NCBI RefSeq assembly: GCF_005860765.1
Contig: NZ_VCEI01000021.1
Location: 186,001 to 250,000 of the forward strand
Source: Dyadobacter sediminis
GTDB taxonomy: Bacteria; Bacteroidota; Bacteroidia; Cytophagales; Spirosomataceae
Direction of reading: 5' to 3'
DNA: 64,000 bases
Below are positions 62,506 to 64,000 of this stretch, one piece after another. A model generated the notes under the pieces. The model saw nothing but the letters and a program-made list of their open reading frames with translations, did no database searches and had not been told where the DNA came from. The position numbers and the translations under genes were made by a program. Every line of letters starts with the position of its first letter. Within the stretch, counting starts at the first letter, position 1.

Positions 62506-64000
62506 TTATCTTAACATATATCTTAATCCGAGAAAGCCTCTAAGTCCCTGATTTGGTGCATAAACATACGACGGATCGAAGGTCAGGCGGTAGGGATTTT
62601 CCGGCGTGGCAATGACCTGGCCGTGATCGTCAAATTTTACATTTTTGTCAAAAGGATCGGATGCGCGTGCGATGGAATTTGCCGGCGGCGTGAAGTTCAG
62701 CAGGTTTTTGATGCCTCCGTAAATTTCAAGTCCGTTGCTGAATTTCTTTGTTACCTGGATATTCTGTAGGGACCATACCGGCGAAATGCGTGCACGCGGA
62801 TCGTCCTCGCTCAGTATGGGCAGGCGCATAGGACCGTAAATATTGCCCGTATAATCAAAGGAAATTCCTGCTTTCTGGATGTCATAGGTTAAAGTCCAGA
62901 CACCCGTAAATTTTTCGGTCAGGACGGGGCGGAACCGGATGCCGTTCTCGCTCTGGAAATTATCCATGAAAGTGCCGCCCGTCATGATTTTCAGCGGAAA
63001 AGGAAAATTAAAATCAAGGTTAAGGCTGATTCCTTTTGAAACGGCATATCCGTCCAGATTATCATAAATGATCTGATTCGGATTGGTGTCGTAATCAGGC
63101 AGAATCCGGTTGGTGAAATACGTGTAAAAAGCAGAAGCGTCCAGGCCGATAAATGAATTGCCCGTTACAATCTTCTTTACAAAGTTGATATTTGCATTCC
63201 AGCTTTGCTCCGGATTAAGCGCTTCTTTCACGATGACTTGTCTCGATCCGGTCAGTGCGGCATGGTCTTCAGTAAACAGATTGACAATCCGGAACCCGCG
63301 CCCGACATTAAACCGGACAACGTCCGTCTGGTTCAGTTTGATTTTATAAGCAACTCGGGGCGTAAAAATGCTTCCGTGCCGGCTGTTGTAATCGTACCTT
63401 GCGCCAAGCAGCAGCGAATGGATGCCGGATTTGATTTCATCCTGTACAAAAAAGCCCGGCAGCAAAATCTTGTCCGGATGATCCTGTCCGTCGGTATAAC
63501 GTGTAGCCGTCGTGTTGTCATTATAAAAAGTATAGCGGAAAGGCGTTCCGAACAAAAGGCTGTGTTTCCCTATTTCCTTGTCCCAGAGAAACTGTGCAAA
63601 CGCGATTTTCTGATCGGCATTAAAAAGAACATTTCCATAAACCGAATTCTGGTTATGCGAGCTGAACGAATACTGCAGCGTGATTTTCTGGGAAACCGGA
63701 AGCTGATAATTGCCCAGTATTTCATAGCGTTTGGTGTATATGCTCTCACCGTACACTTCGCTGCCGCCGCGGTACGATTTGTTCCAGTTCATTTGTCCGC
63801 CCCAGCGGTCTTCGTAATAATACCGGGCGGCAATGCTGGCTTGCCGGTTATCTTTCAGGCTGAACGACCATTTGTTAAAAACCGAAATCCGATTCTGTAA
63901 AGTGAGGTCCGTAAAGCCGTCCTGATTGTTGTCAACCGGATTCTGATAATTGAAATAATTGATGCCCAGCAATGAACTGGCTTTTGGTCCGGCAGCGAAT
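62506..64000 (-). CDS. TonB-dependent receptor, C-terminal part (5' end outside the window)
   Basis: The barrel half of a TonB-dependent receptor, at least 498 codons, open to the window edge. It begins in the barrel (after AGPKASSLLGINYFNYQNP) with a Ca-like loop DNNQDGFTDL, and continues through typical receptor strands (FVQDEIKSGIHSLLLGARYD; VVRFNVGRGFRIVNLFTEDH; TPRVAYKIKLNQTD) to a C-terminal strand ending GFLGLRYMLR. The aromatic final residue usual for BAM recognition is absent; Tyr-Met-Leu-Arg closes it. The pattern ('GFRIVNLFTEDHAALTGSR') is seen in vitamin B12/heme/copper-type receptors of Bacteroidota. The signal, plug and ligand class are beyond the window. Confidence 0.9.
   Translation of the reverse strand, partial: FAAGPKASSLLGINYFNYQNPVDNNQDGFTDLTLQNRISVFNKWSFSLKDNRQASIAARYYYEDRWGGQMNWNKSYRGGSEVYGESIYTKRYEILGNYQLPVSQKITLQYSFSSHNQNSVYGNVLFNADQKIAFAQFLWDKEIGKHSLLFGTPFRYTFYNDNTTATRYTDGQDHPDKILLPGFFVQDEIKSGIHSLLLGARYDYNSRHGSIFTPRVAYKIKLNQTDVVRFNVGRGFRIVNLFTEDHAALTGSRQVIVKEALNPEQSWNANINFVKKIVTGNSFIGLDASAFYTYFTNRILPDYDTNPNQIIYDNLDGYAVSKGISLNLDFNFPFPLKIMTGGTFMDNFQSENGIRFRPVLTEKFTGVWTLTYDIQKAGISFDYTGNIYGPMRLPILSEDDPRARISPVWSLQNIQVTKKFSNGLEIYGGIKNLLNFTPPANSIARASDPFDKNVKFDDHGQVIATPENPYRLTFDPSYVYAPNQGLRGFLGLRYMLR

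Noticed and set aside
1-64000. tRNA, rRNA, riboswitch and transposase genes
   Set aside because: I looked for T-loop motifs, large RNA segments and DDE-type ORFs by eye and saw none; a covariance-model search would settle this.

Overview
The window looks like chromosomal DNA of a Cytophagales bacterium (phylum Bacteroidota), and a Dyadobacter/Spirosoma-type genome would fit. The evidence is SusC/SusD pairs, many TonB-dependent receptors with carboxypeptidase-regulatory N-termini, VCBS/ASPIC lipoproteins, DUF4249 and DUF5690 proteins, LytS/LytR regulators, almost no Shine-Dalgarno sites, and several TAnnTTTG-type -7 promoter elements. The genus is inference. I saw no rRNA, tRNA, CRISPR array, phage or transposase gene.

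Layout. 1-5.2 kb: the 3' end of a SusD-like gene, an alkaline-phosphatase-superfamily lipoprotein with a PA14 tail, a class III PLP enzyme resembling the phosphonate lyase PbfA, and a DUF5690 permease; together a possible organophosphonate/phosphoester uptake and breakdown unit. 5.3-10.5 kb: single housekeeping or accessory genes (NhaA antiporter, endonuclease V, GH18 chitinase lipoprotein, Ku). 10.6-15.5 kb (minus): TonB receptor, TPR protein, LytS-type kinase and LytTR regulator in one likely operon. 15.9-19.6 kb: two tiny orphan genes, a Bcr/CflA-type exporter and an SF1 helicase. 19.65-20.40 kb: a 750-bp modular palindromic repeat array. 20.4-23.4 kb (minus): a large FAD/Fe-S oxidoreductase.

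23.8-40.1 kb is a 16-kb plus-strand surface-uptake block: SusC, SusD (with an apparent one-base frameshift in its signal peptide), two paralogous VCBS/UnbV lipoproteins, a Kelch lipoprotein, a DUF4249 lipoprotein and a TonB receptor, the last three joined by overlapping stop/start codons. 40.2-46.9 kb: an atypical SDR, purH, a membrane gluzincin peptidase whose start lies inside a long inverted repeat, an SGLT-type symporter, cyclophilin and a lytic transglycosylase. 47.4-51.4 kb: a molybdopterin operon (moeA, moaD, moaE, a moaC-mogA fusion, moaA). 51.5-54.9 kb: secreted and membrane proteins (GT87-like, a BD-FAE-like esterase). 55.0-61.9 kb: two paralogous PVC-type sensor/dehydrogenase-like HEAT proteins (one with a c-type cytochrome tail, one without) followed by a Tat-exported TIM-barrel protein. 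62.0-64.0 kb: a heptanucleotide microsatellite, a small CBM48-type protein, and a TonB receptor cut by the window end.

The most unusual items are the 103-bp-period palindromic array, the frameshifted SusD leader, the inverted repeat that has become the 5' end of a peptidase gene, and the possible phosphonate locus.
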